A DNA stretch of 64,000 bases. Origin: Hemileia vastatrix (Eukaryota; Basidiomycota; Pucciniomycetes; Pucciniales; Zaghouaniaceae). The notes under the pieces are model-generated. The model was not told where the DNA came from. It searched no databases and saw only the letters and a program-made list of their open reading frames with translations. Below, one piece after another: positions 46,261 to 58,639 of the stretch. Where the stretch lies: positions 23,779,150 through 23,843,149 of the forward strand of contig JASXTE010000014.1 of NCBI GenBank assembly GCA_030280995.1, given 5' to 3'. Within the stretch, counting starts at the first letter, position 1. The number at the start of each line of letters is the position of its first letter. The position numbers were made by a program, and so were the translations under genes.

Positions 46261-48716
46261 TTAAGCGGGATGAGCATAAAGCAAGTGCGCTGATTGAGCT
46301 ACTGTTCTAGATACTTGAGGGATATCCATTTGTTCGACCTCACGAGCTAGTCGCCTTCTTTCTTCTGGTGTAATTGCTTGAGTCGCGCGTCGAGCCATGA
46401 GTCTTTCGGTTCGATATTTTTCATACTAGTAGAAAAAAGGTAACATAGCTGTAAATAAAAACCCATCATAAGAAAAAAAAATAGAATTGTTTATAAACCT
46501 TTTCTAATCGAGTGCTCTCTTTCAACTCTCTTAAATGAGTTCCAAAGAGGATTTGTCGGAGGACCAAAAAGTCACAATGGTCAGGATTAAGAATGTCGAT
46601 AAGACCCCACTTATAGGCTCTTGAAAATAGGGGTTTTTGACCTGGAAGTGGAGGGGGTAAAGATCCTCCCTTAATGTTTAGATTTTTAATGGACTGAGCA
46701 GGAAGACTTTTAAGTGTGGATTCAGGACTGATGACAGCAAAAGGTAAAAGACTTCCATATGAAAACTCATAAGAATTTAATTCGGTGAGGGGATCCGGAA
46801 GGTTCTGTGTTTTTCTCTGAGCATTATCATCACGCTTGCTGTATCGCTCAAAAAACTCTAGGCAATCATCTGATTTGAGAAATCCACCAATTACATTGTT
46901 AGGATTTACAGACAAGCGAATTTTGCTGACTCGGTGCGATAATGAACGGCGTTTTCTGGGTGAGATAGGGGGACACTCGTGCGTTTGTGTCACTACTTTA
47001 GGCAAGTCCGGATGTTTTACCTCATCTGGGGTCTTAGGGCCAGTAATAGATCGACTGCTAACAGATGAATCTGCTGCATCAGGTTCACCATCAATCGTCG
47101 TCGCCGGGGAAGAATCAAGACCCGGATTAGTTGAATTCTCAGCCTCATCGGTCTCAGAATCGGAATCGGTTAGAAAAGTCTCTGATTCAGTTGGGTTGAA
47201 GATACCATAATCTAGCCCAGCCCTCTTCAAGTCGCACGAGATAGTTTGTTTGACTTGATCAAGTCTTGCTGAAGTCAATTCATCCGCACGTGCAATAATC
47301 TACAAGCAATAAATTAGGCTCAGTTACATTTACCTCAAATTCATTAAAATTTCTCACAGGCAAAACATGGCATCTGTTTCCTAGTCTTCGAATTTGCCTC
47401 AAATCAGCAGGATGCATAGTTACAATCCCTTGATTGTCACGATCCACAATTGTAGAAGGATCAATAAAATATAAACAAAGGTGGACATGACTGTCGCCAA
47501 CCGAGCTGGGATTTCGATGAACTTGGGATTCAATCCTTAGAGTTTCTTCAAATTGCTGTTCAATATCTATGAAAACAAACACATAAACGGCCCGATTGAC
47601 CCAATCAGCCATATATATTAACATCCTGTACATTACAAATGATTGCTATCTTACATCGTACTATTTCATTCACCTGAAGGTCTACGCGGTATTCATCTGA
47701 GAAATAAATTGAGAAAGTAGGTCAGTAGAGTACGTCTGCCGCAGCCACTGTTTAGATAAAACCAATGTTTTACCTGTCATTGATTTGATATCAAGTCCAG
47801 GCGAGTCAATCAATCCTAGACGAATTCTGTCAGATCGCAAGCCTACTACATCAACTGTTCGTTTATCGACACGATATGTTTTACTTATTTGAGTTCTACC
47901 TCCTTTATTTTCCAATCCCCAATCGTCTAAAGATGAACCTTTGACAGCACCCAAAGTGCCAACCAAAGTTCGCAAAAAATGAGTTTTTCCGGTGCCAGTG
48001 GCGCCAACGACTACAATATTGAATGATGGGAGTTGGCGTGCACCGCGTCGAATGGCAACGGCAGGAGGATAGTTGGTCATTCCCATGGTGCCTGTAGAGC
48101 AAGAAGTAGGAAGTGGTGGAACAGAGGGAGTGGTACTTGAACGGGCACGATCGAATGAATCTTTTTTGGTACTATATGGATGATGACGTGACGAATATTG
48201 TGGAGAACTTAAGGGTGTAGATTCGCCGATACTCCGATAACCTGTCGGATTTAAATTGGTTGAACTCAAAGATTTATTAAGTTGATTATGGGATGTGATG
48301 AGGGGTGGTGGCGGCAGGGCTCTGCGGGGAGGATCTCGAACCTTATATGAGGACGGTTTATGAAATCCAGCATGAATGTCCGCAGAAACCTTAGCCTTGC
48401 CCTGAAGTGTGCGAGATGAAATGACACTGTCGTCGTCATGTTTGAGATCACTGTTTCCACTTGAAGAGATTAAAACCTTGTCCGCCCCAGGCATGGTGTT
48501 GTGAGAGCCGTTCGGATGACTATGCCCGGCTTGGGTGCTGTGGCTATTTAGAGATGGTAGTTTATTGACACTAGAAGCTACAGATTGGCGATTGGTACCG
48601 CGTTTCCATTCATCGGAACCAGCGATGACGGCCGTCTGCGACAAAGTCGCCGTCTTTTTAAGTTTGTTCCGTCGAATTGCAAACATGTCTTTATCTATCA
48701 AAGTTTGTGAGTTCAT
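46261..48716 (-). CDS. Septin-like GTPase with long N-terminal extension and G-domain insert
   Basis: Five exons: 48716-47774, 47696-47655, 47566-47358, 47299-46499 and 46425-46261. All junctions are GT-AG, phases agree, and the product is 719 residues. Septins are GTP-binding proteins that polymerise at the cell cortex and septum. Residues 1-230 are a Ser/Pro-rich low-complexity extension. P-loop GATGTGKT is at about 237-244, the switch-like DSPG at about 302, septin YIEQQFEE after that, and ARAD at about 401 in place of the usual AKAD. A ~140-residue acidic, Ser-rich insert follows, then LPFAVIS (~583) and the septin-unique YKWG...NPDH...LR region (~628-690). It lacks the usual long C-terminal coiled coil. 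Divergent from core septins, which are mostly 300-500 residues. Confidence 0.85.
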
Positions 48717-50122
48717 TTTTTAAAAAATGTTTAGATAGGAGTCGATAGCAATATTTATTCAACGGGTAACAGTGCATGTGGGGAAAGGCGCGAAAAAAGA
48801 AGAGAATGAGTAATAAGAGTTTGAGGAGTAGTTGGAGTGTAATAAGATATCGCAAGGATAGGGAATATAAAATATTAGTACAATCCAACAAAATGCTATG
48901 TGTAGAAGAGAGCGATTAACCTGAATTTAAAGGCACCAGGAATGGAAAGATCGCCAAATTCGTTCCGCGGAATCACAATTTCAAGGAGGAAAAACAAAAA
49001 CCACAGGTTAGAAAAAGGTTAAAAAAAAGGGGAGAACCTTGCTATGTGTATCCTTGATTTATTTTCTATTTATTTATGATTACTATAAAAAAAACTAAAA
49101 AAAAAAAAAAAGAAAAAAAAAAAAAAAGAAAATCACGAGGATGAATAATAAAATGTGACGTGACAGAGATAAAGGGGATTCCGGATTTGAGTTTGAGTAT
49201 GCGGTTTGAGTTAAACAAAAAAAAAAAAAGAGTGAACAAAAAGTATGAATCAAGGGAAAAATGCCTAAACAAATCTGCAGCGAAAATGCACAAACAAAGC
49301 TGGACAAATGAGAAAACTGCAAGCGCTGATGTGAGTGGGGTTATTTTTTTTTTTTAAAATAGGGGTGAAAAAGAGCAAACGGTATATATCTCCAGGGGAT
49401 CGAACTGAAGTAAGAATTTAAGAATGTGACAATACCTCCAAATCTGTAATCACCAGCAAATCAAGAGAATAGATAACTTCCCAAATTCAGGAATGGAAAG
49501 GAGAAGAAAAGAAGCGAACAGCTACTAGCATTTACTGGTGCAATTAAATTGACGTAAAATTTGTTTGATGTTGAAAGACTTCAATCTATGAAGTAATAAA
49601 GGCAAGTGGAAATCAGAAAAAAAGACATGAACGATTGACTACGAGATGATGTGTATTGTATAAGATGCCAGCGCAGCGAGCTACCAATAATGATTGATGA
49701 ATATGTAGGGATGAACAGCCCGCAAAACATTCATTGTTAATTATTGCTTGCAACGATCTGTTCACTCCCGTCCGCTCGTCTAGCCAACACATGACCTCTC
49801 AAATACCTATTTTCAGCCCGTTGTTACTTCTTCGTATGCGTCCGCGCTGAGAGCAATCGTCGGTCGCCAGTATCAATTCAACAATTCCTTTGACTGCTAC
49901 CATCCCATCTTACAACTATTCACTCAGCTATTGTTCATGCCTGTCTCCATAGCGTTTTTGACAAGGATGAGCAAGAACAAGGATGCGGACAGCTCAAGTC
50001 CAAAATCTTAAATATGAATATGTTCATCCTCCCAACTTAGTTCGTTTCCATGAACTAAGTTCATCGGAATAAAGGAACATATATATATGCTGCCTATATC
50101 CATCCGCTATAAATCTGGATGT
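48717..50122. other. Region upstream of the septin-like gene
   Basis: Contains A/T-rich runs at 49088-49127 and 49217-49229. It would hold the promoter and 5' UTR of the septin-like gene and the 3' region of the gene at 50123. No further coding sequence was recognised. Confidence 0.4.
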
Positions 50123-50569
50123 TCAAAATCCTGGCATATCTTTAAGCCATTTAGCAGATTCCCCTTCTGGGATATATATCAAGGTAAATATAGGAGTTAA
50201 TGTAAAGTAAAATATAACCAAACCGCGACGGAAAACTTTTGAAAAATTGCTTGTAAAGTGAAAAAGATTACTGCCAAATAAATGAGAAATGTTGCTACAC
50301 TTACTTTCCTCCAACTGTGTTTGCCCTACCTTAGTTGCTTGGTTGTTTTGAACTTGCGATAGAAATTCCTCATCAGTCGCTTTGCCTATTTCCCGCGCGA
50401 ACAATCTCCAAGTTGCAGCTCGTTTTAATTGATCTGGCTTCTTATCTTGCTTGGAAATACTGCTATCGACCGCTATCCCAGTGCCGTTTCGATAGGCTGC
50501 ATCTTTTGTGGGTTGGTTGGATTTAATATTTGCACCTACTGATCGAGGGCGTCGCAGTTTGTTGGTCAT
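50123..50569 (-). CDS. Small hypothetical protein, two exons
   Basis: Exon 1 50569-50305 and exon 2 50166-50123, joined over a 138-nt intron (GTAAGT...TATCCCAG). The joined frame is in phase and gives 102 residues (104 if the upstream in-frame ATG at 50575 is used). The product is hydrophilic, rich in K/R/Q, with ATWRLFAREIGKATDEEF in the middle and a compact end WLKDMPGF. Without splicing, the frame runs into an implausible hydrophobic tail encoded by the intron, which favours the spliced model. No family is recognised. The open frame 50579-50827 just upstream is out of frame and may be untranslated leader or a separate exon. Confidence 0.45.
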   Translation of the reverse strand: MTNKLRRPRSVGANIKSNQPTKDAAYRNGTGIAVDSSISKQDKKPDQLKRAATWRLFAREIGKATDEEFLSQVQNNQATKVGQTQLEESKCSNISHLFGSNLFHFTSNFSKVFRRGLVIFYFTLTPIFTLIYIPEGESAKWLKDMPGF

Positions 50570-50827
50570 TTGCACAAATTATATATTCTCATTCGCCAAA
50601 ACCCCTTCTTTTGAAAATATTTTGCGATTTAAGATATAAATGTATCGAATTCGATAGAAATCGGGTGAAGTAAAACCGTTTGATTTATATTGCTCAATAC
50701 GAATGGAATTGACTAACTTCCTGATGCCAAATATGGTTTGGTGGTTTTTATCCGTCAACCCCAAAGCGCAATTCTCAAGCTTGGAAAAAAGACTTGTGTT
50801 TTCCCGGAAAAAAACTTTGCTTGCCAA

Positions 50828-53800
50828 CGTCTGCGCTTATAAAGTCTAAGAAGATAAGTGCTTAGGTCATATATGCTCTACGGGATAATATCTGCAGCTT
50901 AGCTTGAAACTTGGCAGGGCAAACCAACAGAGAATTTAACTCTTTCTCATTTTAGTCTGACGTCCGCCATGTGGAAATGAAAGCGAATATTGAATTTTCC
51001 TCGAGTATTCAAATTGCAAGATGACTGGATTGGGTTTAATCAAAAAATTTTAGTGTCGTGAGCACAGGTTGCGATCCATAATTGTTTTCATCTTTTAAAA
51101 AAAAATTACCTTGCTGATACAACCAGACGAATTTAGCTAATACCTAGGTTTCCAAGGAAATTTCTATTTTCTTCCAAAGCCATTTAAACAGTCAACTCCT
51201 GCTGTCTTAAATCCGTCATCTTCTAATCTATTAAGCATTTATCTCTGATGTACAGTTATGTATTTGGAAAAGGCTTGCAGGTTTGTCGTCTCCCATTCCT
51301 CGCCAAAAACACAAGCTTAGGTCACTATTGGCTTGGAATGAGGCAAGAAAACCTCAACCTTTCTGAAGTGGCTGTATAAAGCTTTGTTTATCTTTTAACT
51401 TTACCCTACACCCCAAGGGAGTGACTCATATTGTTTTAGCCTCCGATAAATCAATCATCAACAGACCTTCATATTGCTCCCCTTTTTAAAATATTACGCT
51501 CTTCATGGCGTATCATCAAGCCATCGATTCCAATTGTTGAAGGTCTCGCCACATGTTATCTACCTATGCCACCAGCTTTAACATTCTTATATAGATGAAA
51601 AGTAATATATATACCAATTTTTACATATTAGAAATATACATTCAATATATTCATGCGTACAGAAATGGAACCAGTGTTTTTAATGATTCCTTTGGTGTCA
51701 TTGAAGTAACTAAAATTAAAAGAAAACCCCAATTAGGGACCGGAGAATAAGTCGGATGGACAAATGCATTATAAAACTATCATGAGTGAATGTTTAGTTT
51801 GATTGTTAGCCTTTTTCGTCTCTTTTTGCTCTTTAAGCTTTAGATTTATTTTCATTTCAAGTTCGGTACGATTGCAGCTCTCAAGCAGTACCGCTTAAAA
51901 TATGGGTTATGCTTGACGTTCTTAAATGCATGGTCATCTGGGCTAACGAAAACTCCTAAAAATATGCGGACGCTTGGTCAATATGATGATATTCTTGAAC
52001 ATCTTAAATTTTAATCGAATGTATCCTTTGAGTCCGAAGTTTGAGTTTTGAAGTCAAGGTTCGCTCTAAGCTCTTGACACTCATACCCGAACATAAACCC
52101 TGGTTAGCAGTATCTTTTTCGTTATGCCGTGCGCATTTGCAATCTCAATTTCCTTTGTGACACCTTGAAATAATTGCATAATTACCAAAATTCCAAGAAG
52201 GACAGGAGAGTAAAAGCTATTTAGATTCAAAAATAAGCCTTATGTCTCAAAGGAAGTTGCATTTTATCGTAACATTGAAAATGAGTAATTTTGCTGTCAA
52301 CATTCACGGTTTTTGGATAGCGACTCAACTTTACTTTTTATTCATCCACTTACTCTGCCATCTTCAGTCTGATATGTCAACAAAACCGAACCTGCACCCT
52401 TCATCTTTTGTTCTCAAAATCGCTATAGTATGTAAGTTATTTCCTCAAACTAGAGCGCTTGCTTCGAGAATATTTAAAGAATGAGCAGATGCAGCAGTAA
52501 GTGTATGCACTTAAATGTCTGTACTCTAAGAGCTTGAAGTAATTTTCATTGGATCAAATGGTAGGGAAAAAGGAGAATATTTCGTATAAAGCTCATTCCA
52601 ATAGTCCTCTAGGTTCGCTAATTCCTCAGACAGGATCAGATTTGTCATAATTCTGTTGATTATCAATTTTACTCATAATTTGCCGTATAACTGGGTTTGA
52701 ATTGCTTGAAGGCTGGTGGATAAAATCCCATTTAGATCCCAATTACATTTTCATGCATGCTTGAGATTATGACATATACTATTTGAAAGATAAATTTTGA
52801 ATAGAACTATTTGAAAAAGGCTTGCTGTGTTTTCGTCTTCCATCCCCTGCCAAAAACATGAATTTAGGTCGATTTTGAACGGATGATGAGAGACACAAAA
52901 AGAGCAAGGTTTTTCCAAATAGCTGCTTCTTCCAAGGCTTGTCCTAGAAATGCAGGTAGAGGCTAAATTACACTAGTATGGACTGAGCAGCCAAAGAAAT
53001 ACATTTTTACAAATTACTGTTTTCAAGTTTATTACACCAGAAAAAACAATTTGGTACCTGCTACAAGGTGCCAGTCCTTACATTTGTTTTAACTCAGCTT
53101 TCGCTCGGCTATAACTTTTGTAGAGTTCACATATCTAGCAATCACTGATTTGAGCGAAGATGCTTAGTGTAGCATCCAATTATAGTTTGTTTTTCAGTTA
53201 AGAAAGAAGCAGGTATTTTTTTGTAAGGTATATTTTCATTCATCTATAAACAGAGGAGTCATTAAATTGATTATGACCTGCAGAATAAAAAATATGTAAA
53301 TTCGCTAATTAAAATCTCAAGCATGTTGTATTGACAGTGAGTGGCAATAGGTCGTTTCACGTAGTACTTGCCGCTCCTTTTAATGATCATATGACCTACT
53401 AAGTACTCGAAATAAGCCCGTATTTCCACTTATCAAGTCAAAAACAAGGAAAATAAAATAGCTTTTTTTATCAGAGTAAAGGTCAAAGATCAGTTATTTC
53501 TGAGGTGCTGCTTGACCTTGAAACTAGAGCTCGTCAAGTCGCCAGCTATTTCGAGTTAGCACCTCATTTCAATACTTGTCGCATCTGTTACATCCTGTCA
53601 CACATAGCCACTTGTCCCTGGTGACTACTTTGTTCAAATGCTTGCCACTGAATGCCCCGCTCAATTTCTTGTCACTGATTGCCTCTTTTAATTGCTCATG
53701 ACACACAGCTATTGTAAATACACTTGTGGTTTTTTGAAATTATCGCAAACACACTTTGCCCATATGACCTCTCCGCCACCTTGTTTCATTCAACCTCATG

Positions 53801-54683
53801 TGTCTGTCAACGTTGTGAGACACTTCAAATATTTCCAAAGTCATTTGTGAAATGGCACAAGATGAGTTCTTAGCAGGTACTTTTTCTTCCTGCTTGCCCG
53901 ATGATTTATTAACATACAAAATAGACCAGGAGGTAGGAAAGGGGAGCCTCAGATTGGATGAAGAAGGTCTACAGACAGGAAGGAAAAAAAATACCTGCCA
54001 AAAATCATTTTTTCATGTGTCAAAAATGTGCCTGAAAATATTTGACATGCCTGACAAAATTGAAAGATGCATGAAGTTGGATGAAACATGGGAGTGGGGT
54101 GACCAAATGAGCAAGATGTGTGCATGAGGATTTCAAAAAACCACAAGTTTTTTACAATAGCTGTGTCACTCAATTGCTATTCAAGAATCACAAAACTAAC
54201 TGTTCTTCATTTTCTAAAAAGAGGAAGAGGGTTGCTTGTTGTGGAAGGAAGATGATCAGAGGTAGTGGTAGTAGTAGCTTTGAAGAAACAAGAGGAAGAA
54301 AGGGAGTCATCCAATAGCAAGAAATTTGGCAAGACTTTCAAATTGAAGATGATGAGATGGAGTTTGCAAGCTCACTTGAAGTACGTAAAAACAGGGTAGG
54401 GTTAGTAACATAGTGATATACACAGAAATTCTCTCACCCAATCAGCAGCCAAAGACATTCTTGAATACATCCTTTGCAAAGCTCAAAAACCCAACAAACT
54501 AAGGAAAATCAATATGTAAATTTGAACAAGTGAAGCCTATAAATTAGAACTCATTAAAATAGTCATTGACATTAGTTATGCTTTTTTTTCCAAATTGGAC
54601 TTAAGCTTTGGTAAATTTGCAAAAAGTTAATGAATTGCTGAATATTTGATGGAAATTTTACCAGAAAGAATAAATAATAAAAA
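50828..54683. other. Intergenic DNA, no gene found
   Basis: No convincing gene. Frames of 80-91 codons at 52242-52484 and 53852-54127 have no recognisable domains. A decayed repeat pair (51264 and 52810) lies here and is listed separately. Confidence 0.35.
51264..52940. repeat. Decayed repeat pair of unknown type
   Basis: Segments at about 51264-51380 and 52806-52935 share TTTGGAAAAGGCTTGC-like starts, then GTCTYCCATYCC, GCCAAAAACA and TTAGGTC, in the same order and orientation. The copies have many differences. No ends were defined. Confidence 0.4.
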
Positions 54684-55335
54684 CTGTCAACCAGGCTTTA
54701 CCAGGAGTTCAGTAAATGTTATAATATTTTATTGGACCTTAAAATGGGCAAATGATTATTATGCATATAAATTAAGACTATATTGAACAATGAAATTATA
54801 TAACTAACTCATGATAATAATATTAAAATAAGAGTTATATGAATTTTATTACTATATAAATTGTATATACAATTAAATAAATAAATAATACATTATATTC
54901 TATAAAGTATGGGCGATTTGTTATGTATTTAATAATTATAAATTATTAATTAATTAATATAATATTATATTATAATTATAGGTTATAAATTTAAATTATA
55001 GTTTTATTAATTAATTTATTATATATAACTATTAAATAATTCTAGACATATCTTATAATCCATAAATATTGGGCGCTTTTTGACCCTTAATTGTGTCAGA
55101 AAATTCTATTAAATAATTTAAAACACTTTATTTAATAAGTTAAAAATGCTTCACTTTATAAATTACTTATTTTATTATAATAAATACCTGTTTTAGTTAA
55201 AATAATTATTCCCTCATAATACTTCTAAAAAAGTATATTTTTGATGTTTCACATAAATCATTTACTATTTTAAATATATAATAAAGCATGTCTTGTTTTA
55301 AATGGTTTAATCCTGTATTTCAGATAAACTTTATA
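54684..55335 (+). repeat. Decayed solo LTR of the D family
   Basis: Starts TGTCAACCAGGCTTTACCAG, matching the D LTR start TGTCAGCCAG. It continues with CAGTAAA...TTTATTG and, at about 55067, TTGGGCGCTTTTTGACCCTT, which corresponds to the GGGCRCTTTTTTGACC block of the D LTRs. It becomes unalignable by eye after about 55200, and another MITE-like end begins near 55338. No internal element sequence adjoins it. Confidence 0.6.
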
Positions 55336-55402
55336 GAGTGTATCAAAGTTGAGGGATCTGCAATTAGGGATCAGGAATTTTTTTTCCCAGAATCAGACAT
55401 TA

Positions 55403-55600
55403 GGGGGTATCAAAGTTAGAAATTTGTAATTATTTAAAAGGCATTTCACAACACAAAAAGAAAGCCACAAACTTGACATTGACTCTCAATAAAAAGGTGT
55501 TTTTGGGGCACAATATGTCATGTTTTAAAAAATAGTCATGGTTGATTTGGTGGAAAAATGAGGTATTTTGAAATGGAAGATTTCCAACTTTGATACCCCC
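55403..55600. mobile_element. 198-bp TIR MITE, intact copy
   Basis: Ends GGGGGTATCAAAGTTAGA and, inverted, AACTTTGATACCCCC, flanked by TA (55401-55402, 55601-55602). It is the uninterrupted counterpart of the element split by chromovirus A. The GGGGGTRTCA end resembles the Harbinger-type transposon at 39969, whose transposase might have mobilised it. A partial second copy starts near 55338. Confidence 0.75.
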
Positions 55601-55836
55601 TATTATTAATTGTGGAAGATTCTTATCCACTAGCCCTAGGGCTAGTAGATAAGGAAACCACAATAATGCATTATCCCACCTCTTATACCCCAATTTCCAT
55701 TCCTAATTCCTGATCCCAAACTCATCACATCCATGATGTATTTTTAAGAAAATCACATAACTTATAATTGCTGATGCCATATTTTTAAGAAAGTCACATG
55801 ACTTATAATTGCTGATGTCATACTTTAGTCTTTCCT

Positions 55837-56254
55837 CTTATCTATTCAAATTCATAGCAGCTAAGTCGCCCTTTTGCTCACTGTGCCATCTTCAAGCCCC
55901 AGAAACTCCGGAACATGTTCTTCTCATATGCCCTGCTCACTCTTCTTCTTGCCCCTCCTTACTTAGAGAATTTTCAAAACTCAAATTACCCTTTTCTACA
56001 TCTTCCCTTTTGTCTTCCTCTCTGGCTATTAATTTTGTGGAAAAGCTTTTAGTTGAAACTGGTAGATTTCCTAATAATTTGCCTCTAACCCATTAGTTCT
56101 TTAACCCTATTGTCCTTCTCCAGTTGCTCCTTTATAATTGCCCTTAGTTCTCTCTCATATTACTCCTAAACTATGTACATAGCTGTTATCCTATCCTTGT
56201 GCCTCTTCCTTCATGCCCCTTGTTGGGCGAGGTTGTACAAAATTAAAAAAAAAA
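55837..56254 (+). mobile_element. 5'-truncated LINE 3' end with poly-A
   Basis: Encodes the end of a non-LTR retrotransposon ORF2: KSPFCSLCHLQAPETPEHVL, a CxxC...H...C zinc-finger typical of the C-terminus of such reverse transcriptases, with a stop at 56094-56096. A short 3' UTR and an A-rich tail ending about 56254 follow. It is flanked by an imperfect direct repeat of more than 100 bp (55687-55836 and 56254-56363). Confidence 0.65.
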
Positions 56255-56599
56255 CCCCAATTTTCATTCCTAATTCCTGATCCCAAACTCATCACATCCA
56301 TGATGGATTTTTAAGAAAGTCACATGACTTATAATTGCTGATGCCATCCTTGAGTCTTTCCTCACTCTATGCTACTTAATTTTGGTGGTGAACAATTAAA
56401 GTTTTTTTCTATCTACACACCCCAACTGCACATTTGGAAGTGAATTCCCACTTCCCTCATCACATAAGCCTTCCACTGAAAACTATTAAACACCTCTCCA
56501 CTAGGCAGCTACTTCACTCAACTATAAACGCTATTGCTTTACTTTTAGTTCTTTACTATAAATTGGACTTTAATTTGGAAGATTCTTAAGCCTATATGT

Positions 56600-57390
56600 C
56601 TTTTCTTTCCAAAAAGTGTTCATAAACCCAAGGGGGCCAAATCTTCATCATGATCCCAGATATGATCTCCGCTCCATTCTCAACATTCCTCAACTAAAAT
56701 TTACTCAACTATTTTGAAATTCTCCTGATTCTTTCTCCAAAATTTATCAACTCATCTCTGAACATCCTATCTTTCATAACAATTCTCAAAATAAACAGTG
56801 TGATCCTGCTATTCAACTTGCTGTTGCACTATGTTGCTTTGGCTCAAATGGAAATGGTACTTCTGTAAGATGTTTAGATTAACACTTTAACATAGCATAT
56901 GATATGGTGATATTATACACCAGGCCCTGTATGATTGCTATCCTTTCCCTCAAGTCTCAAACACTTGCTTGGCCAACTCCACAACAGCGACTTGAATCCA
57001 CTCAAGTAATGCAAGCCAAAGGTTTCCCTGGATGTGTAGTTTTTTTGATGGCACAAATATACCTTTGAATCAAAAGCCTGCTCATGATGGAAACCATTTT
57101 TTTGATCACACAAAAAGGTTTCTTCAAAATTTTCTCCAATTTCACTTCTATAATTAACTAACTTTTTCTCTTCTTTGTAGATACTCTATTGATATTCAAC
57201 TTGTCTGTGATGTCAACAAAAAGTTTATTGCTTTTAATAGTGGCTGCCCCGGCTCATGTCATGACACTTCTGTCTTCAAAAGAATGATGATTTCTCAAAG
57301 TCCTGACACATACTTTGAAGAATCTCAGTACCTTCTTTCAGACTCAGAATGTGAAAGTGGAAAGTACATTATACCTGCTTTCCGTTGCAG
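56600..57390 (+). pseudogene. Second Harbinger-type transposase, decayed and truncated
   Basis: Parallel to the transposase at 40276 over most of its length: HPIFHNNSQ (56763), FGSNGNG (56841), LESTQVMQAKGFPGC (56992), an intron at 57119-57180 in the same place, and GSCHDTSVFKRM (57255). It has stops and frameshifts, including one inside the first catalytic motif (VVFLMAQ in place of FVDGTT). It ends at PAFR (57386), before the catalytic glutamate. Terminal repeats were not found. Confidence 0.8.
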
Positions 57391-58639
57391 ACAATCCTAT
57401 AGTACTAGCTATAGGCCTTGACCAAGGGAGTTGGAGTAAAACTGGTGAGAAAAACCCCAGTCCCTTTGAGAAATACCTGGTGAGATTTATTTGCTACAGC
57501 AAATTAGAGACTGTTACTATACCCCTTCCAACACACTTCTTGACTGCTTTACAAGTCAAGGCAGTAGCCAATAGCAGACCACTGAGAACCAAAGAACCAG
57601 AAACATGAAATGCAGAAATATCCACACCAGAAAAACAAAACACTGTCCACTTGTCGCACAGAAAACAGCAATAATACTTGATGCAGCTTTCAAAGCTACA
57701 CCAGAGAAACCAGTTGCCAAAGTTGAGTTAGATGAAGAACTAAACTTGCAACAAACACAGCCAATTGTGGCCAAAAACCAGTGAAAACTGAGTAAGAAAC
57801 AATGATATAATTACCAGATGGTTGTATGATAATTAAAGTTGCCCCAAACTGTCTTTTTCAGTATGAACACACAGACCACTATCTAAAAAGCCCATGAACA
57901 GCAACAAATTTGGCACTTTTGACAGAAAAATTGCATAAAAACCCTCTAGAAATGCTTCACAGCCTTCTAGAACCGAGGAAGGGGGTCTTCCCGACGTCAG
58001 GATGCCCGCCTAGAGACCACCGGACCACCCTGAAGCCATAAAACCACCAAAAAAGCCCAAAATAATTAGAAAAATCCACCACAACTACTAAAACCCTTGA
58101 AACACAAAATTAAGCTATGACAACATTGTGAAATAAAATATAGATCTGAATTAGCTCTACCTAATGGTACTAAGAACTTAACCCTAAGACCTAAGGTTAG
58201 CCCATAAAACACGAAAAACAAAATTAAACAGCTATCTTTTAGAAATGAAAGATGAGGAAATGACCCCTTAAAACTTAGAATATGAAAAATGTCATCTAGA
58301 CATAAAATATAGAGAAAATCCGGGGCTATCTAATGGTAGTACCCACATACCCATAGTCCCAATATTTACTGAATAAAACCAGAAAAACACCCAATTATTC
58401 AACCAATGCAAGTTAAGACATACCAAAACAACACCAAACAGACCAACAAAGGCCTCTGCCAATGTTGAAAAACCACATCCTCCCTCAAATTGAGAATGTA
58501 AGAATTCTCCTTCATCACATCCAGAATGTTCAGCTTTCTTTCAAAATCTGCCTCTGAAATGGGCCCTTGGCAATACTGCATTGAAAACAATCTAATCTGA
58601 ACCATCACACCACCAGCTCATCCATACAGAACCTCCTGT
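57391..58639. other. Unassigned sequence, probably gypsy-derived
   Basis: Begins abruptly after the transposase fragment. Slightly richer in GC and purine-poor tracts. It may be LTR or untranslated sequence of the gypsy family whose gag starts at 59824, but no LTR pair was found. No gene is supported. Confidence 0.3.

Noticed and set aside
53852..54127. 91-codon frame as a secreted or transposon-derived protein
   Set aside because: No signal peptide or domain seen and the frame does not extend through plausible introns.
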